Of a DNA stretch of 64,000 bases, positions 9,661-23,948 are shown piece by piece. The notes under the pieces are model-generated. The model did not search any database. It saw nothing but the letters and a program-made list of their open reading frames with translations, and was not told the origin of the DNA. Origin of the DNA: Deinococcus marmoris (GTDB taxonomy: Bacteria; Deinococcota; Deinococci; Deinococcales; Deinococcaceae); the NCBI RefSeq assembly GCF_001949125.1, contig NZ_MSTI01000020.1:1-64000 (forward strand), in the 5' to 3' direction. The position numbers and the translations under genes were made by a program. How positions within the stretch are numbered: position 1 is the stretch's first letter; each line of letters starts with the position of its first letter.

Positions 9661-10603
9661 GCGCAGCCACGCCCTGAATGGCGGTCAGCCGCCCCGACTC
9701 CACCTCTGCACGCAGATTCTGGAGCTTTCGCACGTCCAAGCCAGCACGGAACATCCGCCACGCCGCCTCACGCAACAGTTCGTCAAACCACTGGGCGGTC
9801 TGGGTGCGGCGTCTGACTTCCAGATTGACTTCCTGCACGTATTCCAGAACCACGTTCCAGACTTCCGGCACGCCCTCGCCCGTCAGCGCGGAGGCCCGCA
9901 GGGCGCGGGGCCGCCAGGGAGCGTCGTGCGGGGTCAGCAGCCGCAGGGCGGCGCGGAGTTCGGTCTGGGCGCGAATCGCCGCCCTGGAATCACTGTCCGC
10001 CTTGTTGACCACACATAGATCGGCCAGTTCCATGATGCCGCGCTTGATGCCCTGCAACTCATCCCCGGCGTTGGGCAGCGTGAGCAGCACGAACAGATCG
10101 GTCATGGCGGCCACCTGCGTCTCGCTCTGGCCCACGCCCACGGTTTCCACCAGCACCACGTCGTAGCCCGCCGCCTCGCATAGGGTGATGGCCTCGCGGG
10201 TGCGCCGGGCCACGCCACCCAGGTTGCCCCCCGCAGGACTGGGGCGGATGTAGGCGTTCGGATGAACAGTCAGCCGGGGCATGCGCGTCTTGTCGCCCAT
10301 GATGCTGCCGCCCGTGCGGGCGCTGCTGGGGTCCACGGCCAGCACGGCGACTTTGTGACCCGCATCGGCCAGATGGATGCCCAGCGCCTCAATAAAAGTG
10401 GACTTGCCCACCCCTGGCACGCCCGTCAAGCCCACCCGGATGGATTGCCCGGCATTGAGCGCGACTTCCGAAAGCAAAGCCTGTGCTTCTGCCTCGTGAT
10501 CGGCGCGGGTGGATTCGCTGAGGGTAATGGCGCGGGCCAGCGCGCGGCGGCTGCCGGAAAGGAGGGGGGCGGCGAGGGGATGGGCGGGCATGGAGGGCAT
10601 CAT
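9647..10603 (-). CDS. meaB: MeaB/ArgK-type GTPase, methylmalonyl-CoA mutase chaperone
   Basis: G3E-family GTPase of 318 aa that protects and reloads adenosylcobalamin-dependent methylmalonyl-CoA mutase. Visible motifs are Walker [10 protein letters not shown] (about residues 60-68), LAVDPSS and DKTRM of the switch region, ETVGVGQSE, and the base-specificity motif VNKADSD. It is the third gene on the minus strand after the mutase (11524-13674) and a VOC protein, which supports the function. The start has no strong ribosome binding site; ATG 10603 is followed by further ATG codons at 10600 and 10591. The gene tail overlaps the glycosylase gene. Confidence 0.93.
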   Translation of the reverse strand: MMPSMPAHPLAAPLLSGSRRALARAITLSESTRADHEAEAQALLSEVALNAGQSIRVGLTGVPGVGKSTFIEALGIHLADAGHKVAVLAVDPSSARTGGSIMGDKTRMPRLTVHPNAYIRPSPAGGNLGGVARRTREAITLCEAAGYDVVLVETVGVGQSETQVAAMTDLFVLLTLPNAGDELQGIKRGIMELADLCVVNKADSDSRAAIRAQTELRAALRLLTPHDAPWRPRALRASALTGEGVPEVWNVVLEYVQEVNLEVRRRTQTAQWFDELLREAAWRMFRAGLDVRKLQNLRAEVESGRLTAIQGVAALTAD

Positions 10604-10650
10604 AGAGAAAGCCCCACCACGCGGGCAGGGCTTTTGAGAGAACAGGAGAG

Positions 10651-11451
10651 TTACGCGCCCGCAGGTTGTGGATTCATGACCGAGAACACCGCGCCCGCCG
10701 GGTCAGCCAGCACCGCCATGCGTCCAAAGGGCATATCAAACGGGGCCACCAGAATCTTGCCGCCGTGTTGCTCTGCTGTCTGCGCTGCCGTATCTACACT
10801 CTCGGCGTAAAAGTAGACCATCCAGCCGCCCGCATTCACGGCGTCCCAGTTCTCGGCATGGCCCGACACGCCCGCGAAGCCCGTCTCGCCGTGCATCAGT
10901 TGGTGGTAGTCCGCGCCGGGGAGCTGCTGAGAAGTGGCGTTCAGGAGCTGATTGTAAAAGGCCACGGCGGGGGCCGAATCGCGGGCGTTGACCTCGGCCC
11001 ACACCAGACGGCCCGGCCCGCTGTGGGCAGCAAAACCGCCATGTTGGTCGTCCTGCCACAGTCCGAAAGCAGCTCCCCTGGGATCTGCGAAGATTGCCAT
11101 ATGACCCTGATCTCCGATCTGCATCGGCCCGGCCAGCACCTGCCCACCCAGTTGCTGCACGCGCCCGAGATCGGCGGCAAGATCGTCGCTGGCAAAGTAG
11201 ATGGTCCAGCCGCTCCGCTCCGCTGGCACTGAAGACGGAGGCATCGGGCTGATTCCAGCAGCCTGCTTGCCATCCACATGCGCGTTGGCGTGACCGCCAA
11301 ACTCCTCCGAAATCTGGTACTCCCAGCCAAACAACGCCGTGTAGAACTGGCGGCTCTGCTGCGGGTTGGGTGAATCCAGATCTACCCAGATCGGTTCTCC
11401 GGCAGCAATGGGCGAAGGCGTGACGGGCGTGAACGTCTGCGGCTGTGACAT
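10651..11451 (-). CDS. Two-domain VOC (glyoxalase/bleomycin-resistance fold) protein
   Basis: A 266-aa protein made of two vicinal-oxygen-chelate halves. Each begins with a strand such as [20 protein letters not shown] (about residue 18) or [20 protein letters not shown] (about residue 148), and each ends with a strand of the type [15 protein letters not shown] or [15 protein letters not shown]. It resembles the CFP30B/27-kDa antigen group rather than the shorter single-domain methylmalonyl-CoA epimerase. Even so, it lies between the mutase and meaB on the same strand, so involvement in that pathway is possible. GGAGG is about 8 nt before ATG 11451. Metal ligands are incomplete by eye. Confidence 0.8.
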   Translation of the reverse strand: MSQPQTFTPVTPSPIAAGEPIWVDLDSPNPQQSRQFYTALFGWEYQISEEFGGHANAHVDGKQAAGISPMPPSSVPAERSGWTIYFASDDLAADLGRVQQLGGQVLAGPMQIGDQGHMAIFADPRGAAFGLWQDDQHGGFAAHSGPGRLVWAEVNARDSAPAVAFYNQLLNATSQQLPGADYHQLMHGETGFAGVSGHAENWDAVNAGGWMVYFYAESVDTAAQTAEQHGGKILVAPFDMPFGRMAVLADPAGAVFSVMNPQPAGA

Positions 11452-11523
11452 GGATTGTGCCTCCTGTTGAGCTGGGCTTCAACAGCAGTTTAGGCCACAA
11501 TACTCATTATGTCAAACACGTAA

Positions 11524-13674
<2,151 letters not shown>

Positions 13675-13714
13675 GGGGTTGGCCTCCGTGTGGGGCCATG
13701 ATGCCACGCAGCGG

Positions 13715-13730
13715 CCTAACGGGCGTTAGG
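13715..13730. promoter_or_regulatory. Palindromic operator upstream of the mutase gene
   Basis: CCTAACGGGCGTTAGG has perfect 7-bp inverted arms around a GG centre. It lies 41-56 bp before the mutase start and sits between the mutase and the upstream 84-aa gene. A near-identical site is present at 44063-44078 upstream of a TetR gene. The form CnAACGnnCGTTnG matches, as I recall it, the site reported for TetR-family PaaR of Thermus thermophilus. Confidence 0.65.
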
Positions 13731-13738
13731 AGAAGCCC

Positions 13739-13993
13739 TCAATTTTTCTGGGCCACCGCCCCCGCCAGCGCTTCCTCGATGCCACGCCCACGCCAGCCCG
13801 TTTCCAGAAACTGCACCTCTCCCCCATCCCACAGCAGGTGCGCGCCGATCACGGCTCCCCCGGCAATGGCCAGGGCCGCCGCATTCAGGCTGCCCAGCGG
13901 GGCCTGCGGGCAAAGTCGGGCAGCGGCGACGCGCAGGGCAGGAGCCAGGGGCAGGGGCGGGCGGGTGACACGGACACGGGCAGGCAGACTCAC
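13739..13993 (-). CDS. Small hypothetical protein upstream of the mutase
   Basis: A possible 84-aa protein starting at GTG 13993, preceded by TACCCT (14000-14005) with a 6-nt gap, the leaderless layout used across this window. The C-terminal part VQFLETGWRGRGIEEALAG faintly recalls the acetyl-CoA loop of GNAT acetyltransferases, but the protein is too short for a full domain. It ends about 65 bp before the mutase start on the same strand. No confident family. Confidence 0.45.
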   Translation of the reverse strand: MSLPARVRVTRPPLPLAPALRVAAARLCPQAPLGSLNAAALAIAGGAVIGAHLLWDGGEVQFLETGWRGRGIEEALAGAVAQKN

Positions 13994-14081
13994 CCCCACA
14001 GGGTACACAGCCCCCTGAAGAGGGTGGGGAGATGTGAAATTTTTCGCTGTCCGGCAGGTCACTTTGAATAGAATGCCCCCG

Positions 14082-14126
14082 ATGACCGCCGGACTGGAGC
14101 TGATCTCAAGGGGCACGCGCCACTGA
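14082..14126 (+). CDS. Possible 14-codon leaderless leader ORF
   Basis: ATG 14082 is preceded by TAGAAT (14069-14074) with a 7-nt gap. The 14-codon frame ends in TGA that overlaps the ATG of the next gene (TGATG at 14124-14128). It would feed ribosomes into the 84-aa membrane protein gene. It may be a true coupled leader or simply a transcript start with a chance frame. Confidence 0.35.
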   Translation: MTAGLELISRGTRH

Positions 14127-14380
14127 TGCGCGCTCTGGCCTGGCTGTTGACCGTGGTTCTGATTGCCTTCGTGCTGGGGCTGGCAGCACTGACGCTGGGG
14201 GCTTTCGCGTCGCTGGGGTCCGCTGCGCCGCTGTGGCTGCGCTCGGTGGGAAGCCTGGAACACGCCATCAGCGGGCAACTCGGCCTGGGCAGCCTGACCA
14301 ATTTTGCGCGTGCCCTGGGACTGGCCGTGCTGACCAGCGCGCTGGCGGGTCTGGCGGCCTACATCAAACCGAGGGCTTGA
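14126..14380 (+). CDS. Small membrane protein, two predicted helices
   Basis: An 84-aa hydrophobic protein with two membrane segments, about residues 3-30 (LAWLLTVVLIAFVLGLAALT) and 60-80 (ARALGLAVLTSALAGLAAYI). No known family recognised. AAGGGG lies about 12 nt before ATG 14126, inside a short upstream frame whose stop overlaps this ATG. The neighbours on both sides are on the opposite strand, so it is transcribed alone from a promoter around 14069. Confidence 0.55.
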   Translation: MRALAWLLTVVLIAFVLGLAALTLGAFASLGSAAPLWLRSVGSLEHAISGQLGLGSLTNFARALGLAVLTSALAGLAAYIKPRA

Positions 14381-14494
14381 TGGAGGAAGGGTGATGGTTG
14401 ATGGACGGAGCGAAAGCGCAGGGCGAAGGGCTTTTTTCGCGTTCCGCATCCCACGCCCATCTTTTGCCACACCCTACAGCCCACCCCCCAACTC

Positions 14495-15469
14495 CTAATT
14501 CAGCGCCCGGCTGAAGCTGTGCGAGGCACGCAGTTTCATGTCCTCCAGAGCGTTCCAGTCGGGGGTGACGCGGCGGATCGCCTCCTCCACCAGAATGGCC
14601 GGGACCGGGGGCAGCGGGTGGCTGGGCGCGCCCGCATCGGCGCAGAAGCCCTGGACCTTGGGATCGTAGGCAATACCGGAAAACGGTGTTCCAGCAGCGG
14701 CGGCCAGAATCAGGGCGTGTAGCCGGACGCCGATCACGTAGCCGCTGCGCGCGATGGTGTCCAGGGCCGTCTGCGGATCACGGGTGCTGACCACATGGTT
14801 GGCCCCCAGCGCGTGGGCCGCTGCGTCATCGTGGTCCGGCATGAAGCTCAGGGCTGTGACGTGCCGCCCGGCGCGGCGGAGCTGCACGGTGACCTGTTGC
14901 AGGGGTTCCAGCGCCTCGGTCACGTCGCCGCGCGGGGCGACGATCACGCTTTGCAGGTCACGCGGCAGCTCCGGCGTGGGCGACAGCAGCAGGGCTGGAT
15001 CGCCGCCCAGCTCGCCTTTCAGGCCCAGGCCCTCCAGGGTTTCCAGACTGGCCCCATCCCGCACGATGATCCGCAGGCCCGCCAGCGCGGCGGCCACCCT
15101 GCGCCCGCCTTCCGGCGACAGCGGGCCGACGCTCTGGTTAAAGATCACCACGCGCTTGCCCATCATTCGGGCCAGACGGATCACGCCCAGGTAATAGCTG
15201 AGGGTGCGGGCGCTCGTTCGGTCCTGAAGCAGGCCGCCTCCCCCGCTGAGCAGCACGCTGGAGCGGGCCACCGCCGAGAGCAGCGGCAGGGGTTTCATGC
15301 GCGCCGCCGCCTCGCTGCCGTAAGTCTGGGCCGACTCCTGCGGGGTATTGGAGAGCAGCAGGGGGGTCATGCCGCGCTTCCTGATCTCGCGGGTGATCGC
15401 CAGCGCAATCGCCTCGTCGCCCGTGTTGCCGAAGCCGTAATAGCCGCTGACCGCCACGCGGCGGCTCAC
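14495..15469 (-). CDS. csaB: Polysaccharide pyruvyl transferase CsaB
   Basis: A 324-aa enzyme that transfers pyruvate to secondary cell-wall polysaccharide, creating the ligand for SLH domains of S-layer proteins. The N-terminal VAVSGYYGFGNTGDEAIA motif and the later GYVIGVRLHALILAA and GIAYDPKV motifs are characteristic. GTG 15469 is chosen because its first four bases GTGA overlap the stop of the upstream membrane-protein gene. The pair is a tight operon, so that partner probably acts in the same surface pathway. Length fits the family. Confidence 0.92.
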   Translation of the reverse strand: MSRRVAVSGYYGFGNTGDEAIALAITREIRKRGMTPLLLSNTPQESAQTYGSEAAARMKPLPLLSAVARSSVLLSGGGGLLQDRTSARTLSYYLGVIRLARMMGKRVVIFNQSVGPLSPEGGRRVAAALAGLRIIVRDGASLETLEGLGLKGELGGDPALLLSPTPELPRDLQSVIVAPRGDVTEALEPLQQVTVQLRRAGRHVTALSFMPDHDDAAAHALGANHVVSTRDPQTALDTIARSGYVIGVRLHALILAAAAGTPFSGIAYDPKVQGFCADAGAPSHPLPPVPAILVEEAIRRVTPDWNALEDMKLRASHSFSRALN

Positions 15470-17340
15470 GCCTGACCTCTGGAACCAGCGGTAATGCGGG
15501 GCGCACCGTAGGTCTTCCACAGGCCCATCGCGTACCTCAGCGCCCAGATCGCCACGCCGCCCAGCAGCAGGCCCAGCCCCAGACCGATGAACACGCGGGC
15601 CGCGCTGATCAGAAACGGCGTGTGGAAGTGCGAGAAGGTGTTCAGGATGCTGGACTGCCCCACCACCCCGGCCAGGATCAACAGCCCGCTGAAGTAGCCC
15701 GGCAAGGTGCCGCTGAGGCCCAGCAGTGCCAGCGGGTGCGCAGCAATTTCCTTGAAACGCGGGCGGATGATCGAGTCCTGCACCTCGCGCCGCAGAGACG
15801 CCTCGAAGGTGCTGGCCGAGCCACCCGTGGCGTTGCCGCGCCGCTCGTACACCAGCGACAGCAGCACGAAACCCAGCGCCATCACGGCCACGTCGCCCAG
15901 CCGGATCGGGGCGGCGTAGATATCCGCCGCCGTCTTGCGGATGTCCTGGCGCGGCAGGAAGCTCAGGGCCACCAGCGTCAGCGGCAGCAGCAGCGTCAGG
16001 CCCACGCCCCGGAAAGGTTCGAGGCCCAGCGTGCTTTCCCGGCTGGCCCCCAGCGCCGAAACGAACAGGATGCCCACCAGACTCAGGCCCGTCGCCAGGA
16101 ACCAGTCGGTGACCTTTGAACGCCGCAGCACCAGCCCCAGCGCCGGGAAGGCCACGGCGGCCACCAGCGCGGCACTCTCGAAGGGATGCAGGGTGTTCAG
16201 GCCGAAGGCCAGCAGCACCACGACGCCCACCGCGACCACGCCCAGCCGCGTCAGCGGGAAGCTCAGGCCCAGCAGCAGCAGCGCGGCCAGCGGCCCGATC
16301 ATGCTCAGCGCCTTCAGGATCGGGCTGGGCGCAAAGGTGCCCACCTGCGGCAGGTCCAGCTTCACGCCGGAACGCTTCAGCAATTCCTGGGTGCGGCCCA
16401 GCATGTCCTCGGTTTCGTTGATGGTGGGGTAGGGACGCAGGTACAGCAGCCGCATGCCGCGCTCACGGGCGGCCAGGTTGTACTTGCTGGCCACGTCCAG
16501 CGGTTCCAGCCTGTTCTGGTAACTGGGGGCCAGCGCGAACAGCCGCACCCCGCCATGTGTGGGCACCAGTTCGTCCAGCCCGTCCTGAATGTTGCCCTCG
16601 ATGATGGCCGGAAGACGTTTGCCCAGCGCCTTGTCCACCTGCGCCAGCAATTCGGGGGTACGCGCCCCGATCACCTCGTCGCCGGTAAATGCGATAAACG
16701 GCACGTCTGGCCAGTCCGCGCCCACCTTGGCCGTCGGCACCGCAGCGTCCTGATAGGGGCGGTACACCACGACCAGACCCTGCTTTTTAAAGTCGTTGAC
16801 CGCCGCCGTATCCGGCCCAGCGGGCAGGAAGCGCGGGTCAGAAGGCCACTCGACCCAGGTTCGGCCCGCGATCTGCACGTCACGGGTGGGGATGGTGTAG
16901 CGGCCCCGCAGTTCCTCGGCGATGGCCGGGGTGGAGGCGCGCATATACACCGCGTTGGTCTTGATCCCCTGCCCCGGAAAGTCCGCCGCCAGATCGGAGC
17001 CGTTTTTCAGGTACACCTCGCCGCGCTGTTCCAGGCTGGCAATGGTGTCCTCGTACAGCGCCACGCCGTTGACACCCAGCGCCTTGTACTTGTCCAGCAA
17101 CGCCTGCGGCTCCAGGCCATAGCGGCGGGCCTGGATCACCAGCGCCGGGTAGTCCATCACCATGGCCGCCGTCTTCTGCGCCTGCTCGTACTGCACGCGC
17201 TGGAAGGCCAGCAGCAGCGCCGGAATCAGCGACAGCGCGATCAGCCCCAGCAACAGCGGTGTCCAGGGATGACGGGTGGCGGGCGGCAGCGAGGCGGGCG
17301 ACATGGGGTGGGGCAGTGGGGCGCGGGTCGGGTCGGTCAC
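15466..17340 (-). CDS. DUF5693 polytopic membrane protein
   Basis: A 624-aa membrane protein: one N-terminal helix (about residues 25-45), a large extracytoplasmic domain of some 290 residues, then about 8-9 hydrophobic helices to the C-terminus. It matches the DUF5693 family that commonly accompanies csaB, where a role in S-layer or secondary polysaccharide assembly is suspected but not proven. The start is GTG 17340, preceded by TAGGAT with a 6-nt gap (leaderless). The stop overlaps csaB by GTGA. Confidence 0.82.
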   Translation of the reverse strand: MTDPTRAPLPHPMSPASLPPATRHPWTPLLLGLIALSLIPALLLAFQRVQYEQAQKTAAMVMDYPALVIQARRYGLEPQALLDKYKALGVNGVALYEDTIASLEQRGEVYLKNGSDLAADFPGQGIKTNAVYMRASTPAIAEELRGRYTIPTRDVQIAGRTWVEWPSDPRFLPAGPDTAAVNDFKKQGLVVVYRPYQDAAVPTAKVGADWPDVPFIAFTGDEVIGARTPELLAQVDKALGKRLPAIIEGNIQDGLDELVPTHGGVRLFALAPSYQNRLEPLDVASKYNLAARERGMRLLYLRPYPTINETEDMLGRTQELLKRSGVKLDLPQVGTFAPSPILKALSMIGPLAALLLLGLSFPLTRLGVVAVGVVVLLAFGLNTLHPFESAALVAAVAFPALGLVLRRSKVTDWFLATGLSLVGILFVSALGASRESTLGLEPFRGVGLTLLLPLTLVALSFLPRQDIRKTAADIYAAPIRLGDVAVMALGFVLLSLVYERRGNATGGSASTFEASLRREVQDSIIRPRFKEIAAHPLALLGLSGTLPGYFSGLLILAGVVGQSSILNTFSHFHTPFLISAARVFIGLGLGLLLGGVAIWALRYAMGLWKTYGAPRITAGSRGQA

Positions 17341-17536
17341 GTTTACATCCTAGCGGCGAGACGGGGCGAGAGAGATGAAGCGGGCAAAAATCGGGGCATC
17401 CTAACGCCTGCGCCGGTGGGGCACGTCAGCCGAAGGGTGGAGGGGAACGCCACGCGCTACACTCCACTGTCACGCCCAGGCAGGCGCGAGGGAAGGCCCC
17501 GGAATCCATCCGGCCAGCCGAGAGGAGAACACAAAC

Positions 17537-18916
17537 ATGAAGGCACACATGATCACCTACGGGTGTCAGATGAACGAGTACGACTCGCACCTGGTCCAGT
17601 CGCAACTGGTCAGTTTCGGCGCGGATCTGGTGGACAGCATCGACGAGGCCGATTTCGTGCTGGTCAACACCTGCGCGGTGCGCGGCAAGCCAGTGGACAA
17701 GGTCCGCAGCCTGCTGGGCCAACTCCGCAAGGTCAAATCTCAGCGCCCCCTGGTGGTGGGCATGATGGGCTGCCTCGCCCAGCTTGAGGAAGGCCAGCAG
17801 ATGGCCCGCAAGTTCGAGGTGGACGTGCTGCTGGGGCCGGGCAGTCTGCTGGACATCGGCACAGCGCTGGAGAGCAACGGGCGCTTCTGGGGCCTGCAAT
17901 TCAAGGACGAGCTGCACGAACACATTCCGCCCTCCCCGCAGGGCAAGTTGCAGGCGCACCTGACCATCATGCGCGGCTGCGACCACCACTGCACCTACTG
18001 CATCGTGCCCACCACGCGCGGCCCCCAGGTCAGCCGCTCGCCCGACGACATCCTGCGCGAGCTGGACCTGCAACTGGCGGCAGGCGTGCAGGAAGTCACG
18101 CTGCTGGGCCAGAACGTGAACGCTTACGGCGTGGACGGCGGCGCGAGGCTGGCGGGCTATCCATCCTTTGCCGATCTGCTGCGAATGGTAGGCCGCAGTG
18201 GCGTGAAGCGCATCAAGTTCACCACCAGCCACCCCATGAACTTCACCGAGGACGTGGCCGCCGCGATGGCCGAGACGCCCGCCGTCTGCGATTTCGTGCA
18301 TCTGCCGGTGCAGAGCGGAAGCAGCCGCGTGCTGCGCCGCATGGCCCGCGAATACAGCCGCGAGACGTACCTGGGCCACATCGCCGCCATCAAGAAGCAT
18401 CTACCCAACGTGGTGCTGGCCACCGATATCATCGTGGGCTTTCCCGGCGAGACCGAGGAAGACTTTCAGGAAACCCTGAGCCTGTACGACGAGGTGGGCT
18501 ACGACAGCGCCTACATGTTCATCTACTCGCCGCGCCCCGGCACGCCCAGCTACAAGCACTTCGAGGACCTGCCGCGCGAGCTGAAGACCGAACGCCTGCA
18601 ACGGTTGATCGTGAAGCAGAAGGAATGGAGCAAGCTCCGCAACGCCACGAAAGTCGGCACGGTGCAGGAAGTGCTGCTGCGCGGCGACGCCCACAGCGAG
18701 GGCTTTTTAGAGGGCCACACGCGCGGCAACCATCCCACCGTGGTGCCCAAGGCATTCGGCGCAGAGGGCGCAGGCGTGTATCCGGTGCTGATCGGCCACA
18801 GCACCCCGCACATGCTGTATGGCCAGATCGTTGACGCAGACGGCCAGCCATTGCCGGAAATCCCCAGGCTGGAAGCCCAGGCAGCGGCACTGATCAGTCC
18901 GTTACAGATGGCGTAA
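17537..18916 (+). CDS. miaB: tRNA-2-methylthio-N6-dimethylallyladenosine synthase
   Basis: Radical-SAM methylthiotransferase of 459 aa that adds the methylthio group at tRNA A37 next to the anticodon. The N-terminal cluster cysteines are in [18 protein letters not shown] and GMMGCLAQ. The radical-SAM CxxxCxxC motif is [16 protein letters not shown] (about residues 147-162). A C-terminal TRAM domain follows (from about 385). GAGAGGAG lies 9-10 nt before ATG 17537. The gene stands alone and is followed by a strong terminator. Full length for the family. Confidence 0.95.
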   Translation: MKAHMITYGCQMNEYDSHLVQSQLVSFGADLVDSIDEADFVLVNTCAVRGKPVDKVRSLLGQLRKVKSQRPLVVGMMGCLAQLEEGQQMARKFEVDVLLGPGSLLDIGTALESNGRFWGLQFKDELHEHIPPSPQGKLQAHLTIMRGCDHHCTYCIVPTTRGPQVSRSPDDILRELDLQLAAGVQEVTLLGQNVNAYGVDGGARLAGYPSFADLLRMVGRSGVKRIKFTTSHPMNFTEDVAAAMAETPAVCDFVHLPVQSGSSRVLRRMAREYSRETYLGHIAAIKKHLPNVVLATDIIVGFPGETEEDFQETLSLYDEVGYDSAYMFIYSPRPGTPSYKHFEDLPRELKTERLQRLIVKQKEWSKLRNATKVGTVQEVLLRGDAHSEGFLEGHTRGNHPTVVPKAFGAEGAGVYPVLIGHSTPHMLYGQIVDADGQPLPEIPRLEAQAAALISPLQMA

Positions 18917-18933
18917 AGACCACGACAACACAG

Positions 18934-18960
18934 GCCCTCTCTGCATGGAGAGGGCTTTTT
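18934..18960 (+). terminator. Rho-independent terminator after miaB
   Basis: GCCCTCTC (18934-18941), a 6-nt loop, GAGAGGGC (18948-18955), then TTTTT. It lies 18 bp after the miaB stop. Confidence 0.9.
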
Positions 18961-19000
18961 ATTCTTGCTTCAGCAGCAGGCAACAGCGGTGATCAGGGGG

Positions 19001-19474
19001 CTACTTGATGTCCACCTGAAACGCCGGGACCTTCACCTGAATGGTGCGGAAGCCGTCTGCGCCCATGCCGTCGGAGGCCAGCTTGACGTTGACGCTGGCC
19101 TGGGCTTCCAGCGTGCGGAGGCCAGTTTCCTGCGGGAATTCCACCACGGCCTGGATGCGCTCGCCAATGTTCCACGGCGCAGGCGGCAGGTACGAGGCCA
19201 CGCACACCTGAAACTGCCCGTATTTCAGGTCCGGCTGACCGGTCTTGGCGGTGTCCAGCACGCTGAGACTGAAGGGCCGGGGGCAATCGTTCTTGAGCAG
19301 CAGATTATGCGGGCCGAGGTTGACCAGCGTGACCGTCAGCAGCCGCCCGTTGACACTGACGCCAGAGCTGATCTGGGTCTGGGGCACGGTGACGCGTGGG
19401 GCACAGGAGGTGGCGGCCAGCGCCAGACCCGCCAGCAGAAGACGCGGAGACAACAGGGGGGAAAGGCGAAACAT
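19001..19474 (-). CDS. Predicted lipoprotein, unknown function
   Basis: A 157-aa protein with a signal sequence (LLLAGLALAATSCAP) whose lipobox ATSC places the lipidated Cys near residue 25. The mature part is beta-rich (VSVNGRLLTVTLVNLGPHN, then FQVCVASYLPP) and has two further Cys. No family recognised; it resembles a small extracytoplasmic binding or structural domain. ATG 19474 is chosen because TACCCT (82-87 on the plus strand) ends seven bases upstream (leaderless) and it gives a proper signal peptide. Confidence 0.7.
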   Translation of the reverse strand: MFRLSPLLSPRLLLAGLALAATSCAPRVTVPQTQISSGVSVNGRLLTVTLVNLGPHNLLLKNDCPRPFSLSVLDTAKTGQPDLKYGQFQVCVASYLPPAPWNIGERIQAVVEFPQETGLRTLEAQASVNVKLASDGMGADGFRTIQVKVPAFQVDIK

Positions 19475-19885
19475 GACGTCCAGGGTAACAGTCCGCTTCT
19501 GAGAAAGTGTACTGGGTGGCTGTTCCAGGCGCGTCATTCGGCAGGAAAGCGGACCGGGGAGCTGAGCCTCCTTCCTATTCACCCACCTCTGCGCCCACAA
19601 AAACAGGTCTGCAAAGCCGACGCGCATTGACCGCCCACACGCCGCAGAGGCGCAAATCGGCAGCCGCCGTTCTCGGTTGCAGGCTGGATTTCCGCCTCCT
19701 GGCACGGGTGCAGCGCCTTTCTACCTGACGCCTTCAGTGGATGCTGGCCCAGTTCACACTAAGCCGGATGACCTACGCTATGATGCGCGCGTTCAAACAC
19801 TAGACAGGTGACAGGCCGGGCAACTTTCGAGCTGTTTTTTCCTTTTGACCCGCCCCATCCGTCAACCCACCTTTCAGGAGGCTCC
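19475..19885. other. Divergent promoter region, 411 bp
   Basis: It holds the leaderless promoter of the lipoprotein gene (19482-19487) on one side and the leader of the peptide-binding protein gene on the other. A TATGAT hexamer at 19779-19784 is the best minus-10 for the latter, with only a weak TTCACA 20 bp upstream. No gene is supportable between. Confidence 0.5.
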
Positions 19886-21616
<1,731 letters not shown>

Positions 21617-21690
21617 ACCGTCCCTTCCGTGACCTGATATGTCTCAAGGGACAGGCGGGGCGACCACGAACGTGGGGTTGCCCCCCTCCC

Positions 21691-21744
21691 CTTTTTGCCT
21701 TTGCATAGCTTTTTTCCTCTGCACAGCTTTTTTCTTTTGCACAG
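21691..21744. repeat. Three 18-bp direct repeats
   Basis: Tandem units at 21691-21708, 21709-21726 and 21727-21744. Each is a C plus T-run of about six followed by a TTGCAcAG-like end (units 2 and 3 differ at two positions). They lie 74 bp after the binding-protein stop, behind a small CCACG/CGTGG hairpin (21663-21674), and before the first permease gene. Confidence 0.85.
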
Positions 21745-21811
21745 TGCCGCCCCCGCCCACCGCACTATCCTGATCTTCCCCGATCTTCCTTTCCTGCACA
21801 CCGAGGCCCAG

Positions 21812-22834
21812 ATGCTTAATTTCACCATTCGGCGGCTGATTCAGATTCCACTGGTCATGATTGCCCTGTCCATCATCGTCATCGGCCTGACGCAACTGCT
21901 GACGCCCGAGCAGCGGGCCGCGCCGTACATCCGCAGCGAACAGCAGGCCGCCCGCCTGGAACAGATCATTACCGAGCGCGGGCTGCGCGATCCCTTCCCG
22001 GTGCAGTACGGGCGCTGGTTTTCCAACATCCTCAAGGGCGATCTGGGCTATTCCAAGGCCAGCAACAAAGACGTGCTGGCCACTATTCAGGAGCGGCTAC
22101 CCAACACCATCGAACTGGCGCTGGTGACCGCCATTCCCATTCTGCTGCTGTCGGTGTGGCTGGGCACCCTAAGCGCGCTACACAAGGACAAATTGATCGA
22201 CCAGATTCTGCGGGTGGTGGTGGTCTTCGGCTACAGCCTGCCCACCTTCGTGCTGGGCATCGTGCTGCTGGCGGTGTTTTACGCGTATCTGGGCTGGCTA
22301 CCCGGCGCGGGGCAACTGGATATCCTCAACCAGTTTGCGGTGGGCGACCTGAAACGCTACACCGGCATGATGACCGTGGACGCCGCCCTGAACGGACGCT
22401 GGGACATTGCCTGGGACGCCTTGCAGCATATGATCCTGCCCGCCGTGACGCTGATGATCGTGCTGAGCGCCAATCTGGTCAAGGTGATGCGCAACAGCAT
22501 GTTGGAAGTGCTGACCAGCGATTACGTCCGCACCGCCCGCGCCAAGGGGCTGTCGTCCAGGGTGGTGAACAGCAAGCACGCCCGCCGCAACGCGCTGCTG
22601 CCGATCATCACGCTGGGCGGCTTTCTGGTGATCAACCTGCTGGCCGGTTCGGTGATTACCGAGACCATCTTCGCCTATCCCGGCATCGGGCAGTGGTTCG
22701 TGCAGGCCGCGCTGCAACTGGATATCGCCGGGGTGCTGGGCTTCACGCTGCTCTCGGCGCTGCTGGTGGTGGTCATGAGTACCGTGGTGGATATCCTGTA
22801 CGGCGTGATCGATCCCCGCGTGAGGTTCCACTGA
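21812..22834 (+). CDS. Oligopeptide-type ABC transporter permease (DppB-like)
   Basis: Inner-membrane permease of 340 aa with six predicted helices. The N-terminus [27 protein letters not shown] is typical of DppB/OppB. The EAA cytoplasmic loop appears as [15 protein letters not shown] near residues 240-255. ATG 21812 is chosen because it starts the conserved first helix and GAGG lies 6 nt upstream; an upstream in-frame ATG would add low-complexity sequence. The stop overlaps an 11-codon bridging frame (TGATG) leading to the next permease. Confidence 0.9.
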   Translation: MLNFTIRRLIQIPLVMIALSIIVIGLTQLLTPEQRAAPYIRSEQQAARLEQIITERGLRDPFPVQYGRWFSNILKGDLGYSKASNKDVLATIQERLPNTIELALVTAIPILLLSVWLGTLSALHKDKLIDQILRVVVVFGYSLPTFVLGIVLLAVFYAYLGWLPGAGQLDILNQFAVGDLKRYTGMMTVDAALNGRWDIAWDALQHMILPAVTLMIVLSANLVKVMRNSMLEVLTSDYVRTARAKGLSSRVVNSKHARRNALLPIITLGGFLVINLLAGSVITETIFAYPGIGQWFVQAALQLDIAGVLGFTLLSALLVVVMSTVVDILYGVIDPRVRFH

Positions 22835-22865
22835 TGTTCCGTTCTCAAGCGGTCAGGAGGCCCTT

Positions 22866-22869
<4 letters not shown>
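22834..22869 (+). CDS. Possible 11-codon bridging frame between permeases
   Basis: ATG 22834 overlaps the upstream permease stop as TGATG, and its own TGA (22867-22869) overlaps the next permease start as ATGA. The frame contains the AGGAGG ribosome site of the downstream gene. It could carry terminating ribosomes across the 31-bp gap, or be fortuitous. Confidence 0.3.
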
Positions 22870-23894
<1,025 letters not shown>

Positions 23895-23908
23895 GTCCGG
23901 TCATTAGG

Positions 23909-23948
23909 GCGCGGCGTGTGGGAGCCATTCCCACCGCCGCGCTCTTTT
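23909..23948 (+). terminator. Hairpin terminator after the peptide transporter
   Basis: GCGCGGC plus TGTGGGA pairs with TCCCAC plus GCCGCGC around GCCAT, leaving one bulge, followed by TCTTTT (23943-23948). It directly precedes the 14-bp tandem repeats. Confidence 0.8.

Noticed and set aside
10651..11451. Assignment as methylmalonyl-CoA epimerase
   Set aside because: Twice the usual length and with CFP30B-like blocks; location alone is not enough.
21691..21744. Repeats considered as a CRISPR remnant
   Set aside because: Units are directly adjacent with no spacers and are T-rich; no cas genes are present.
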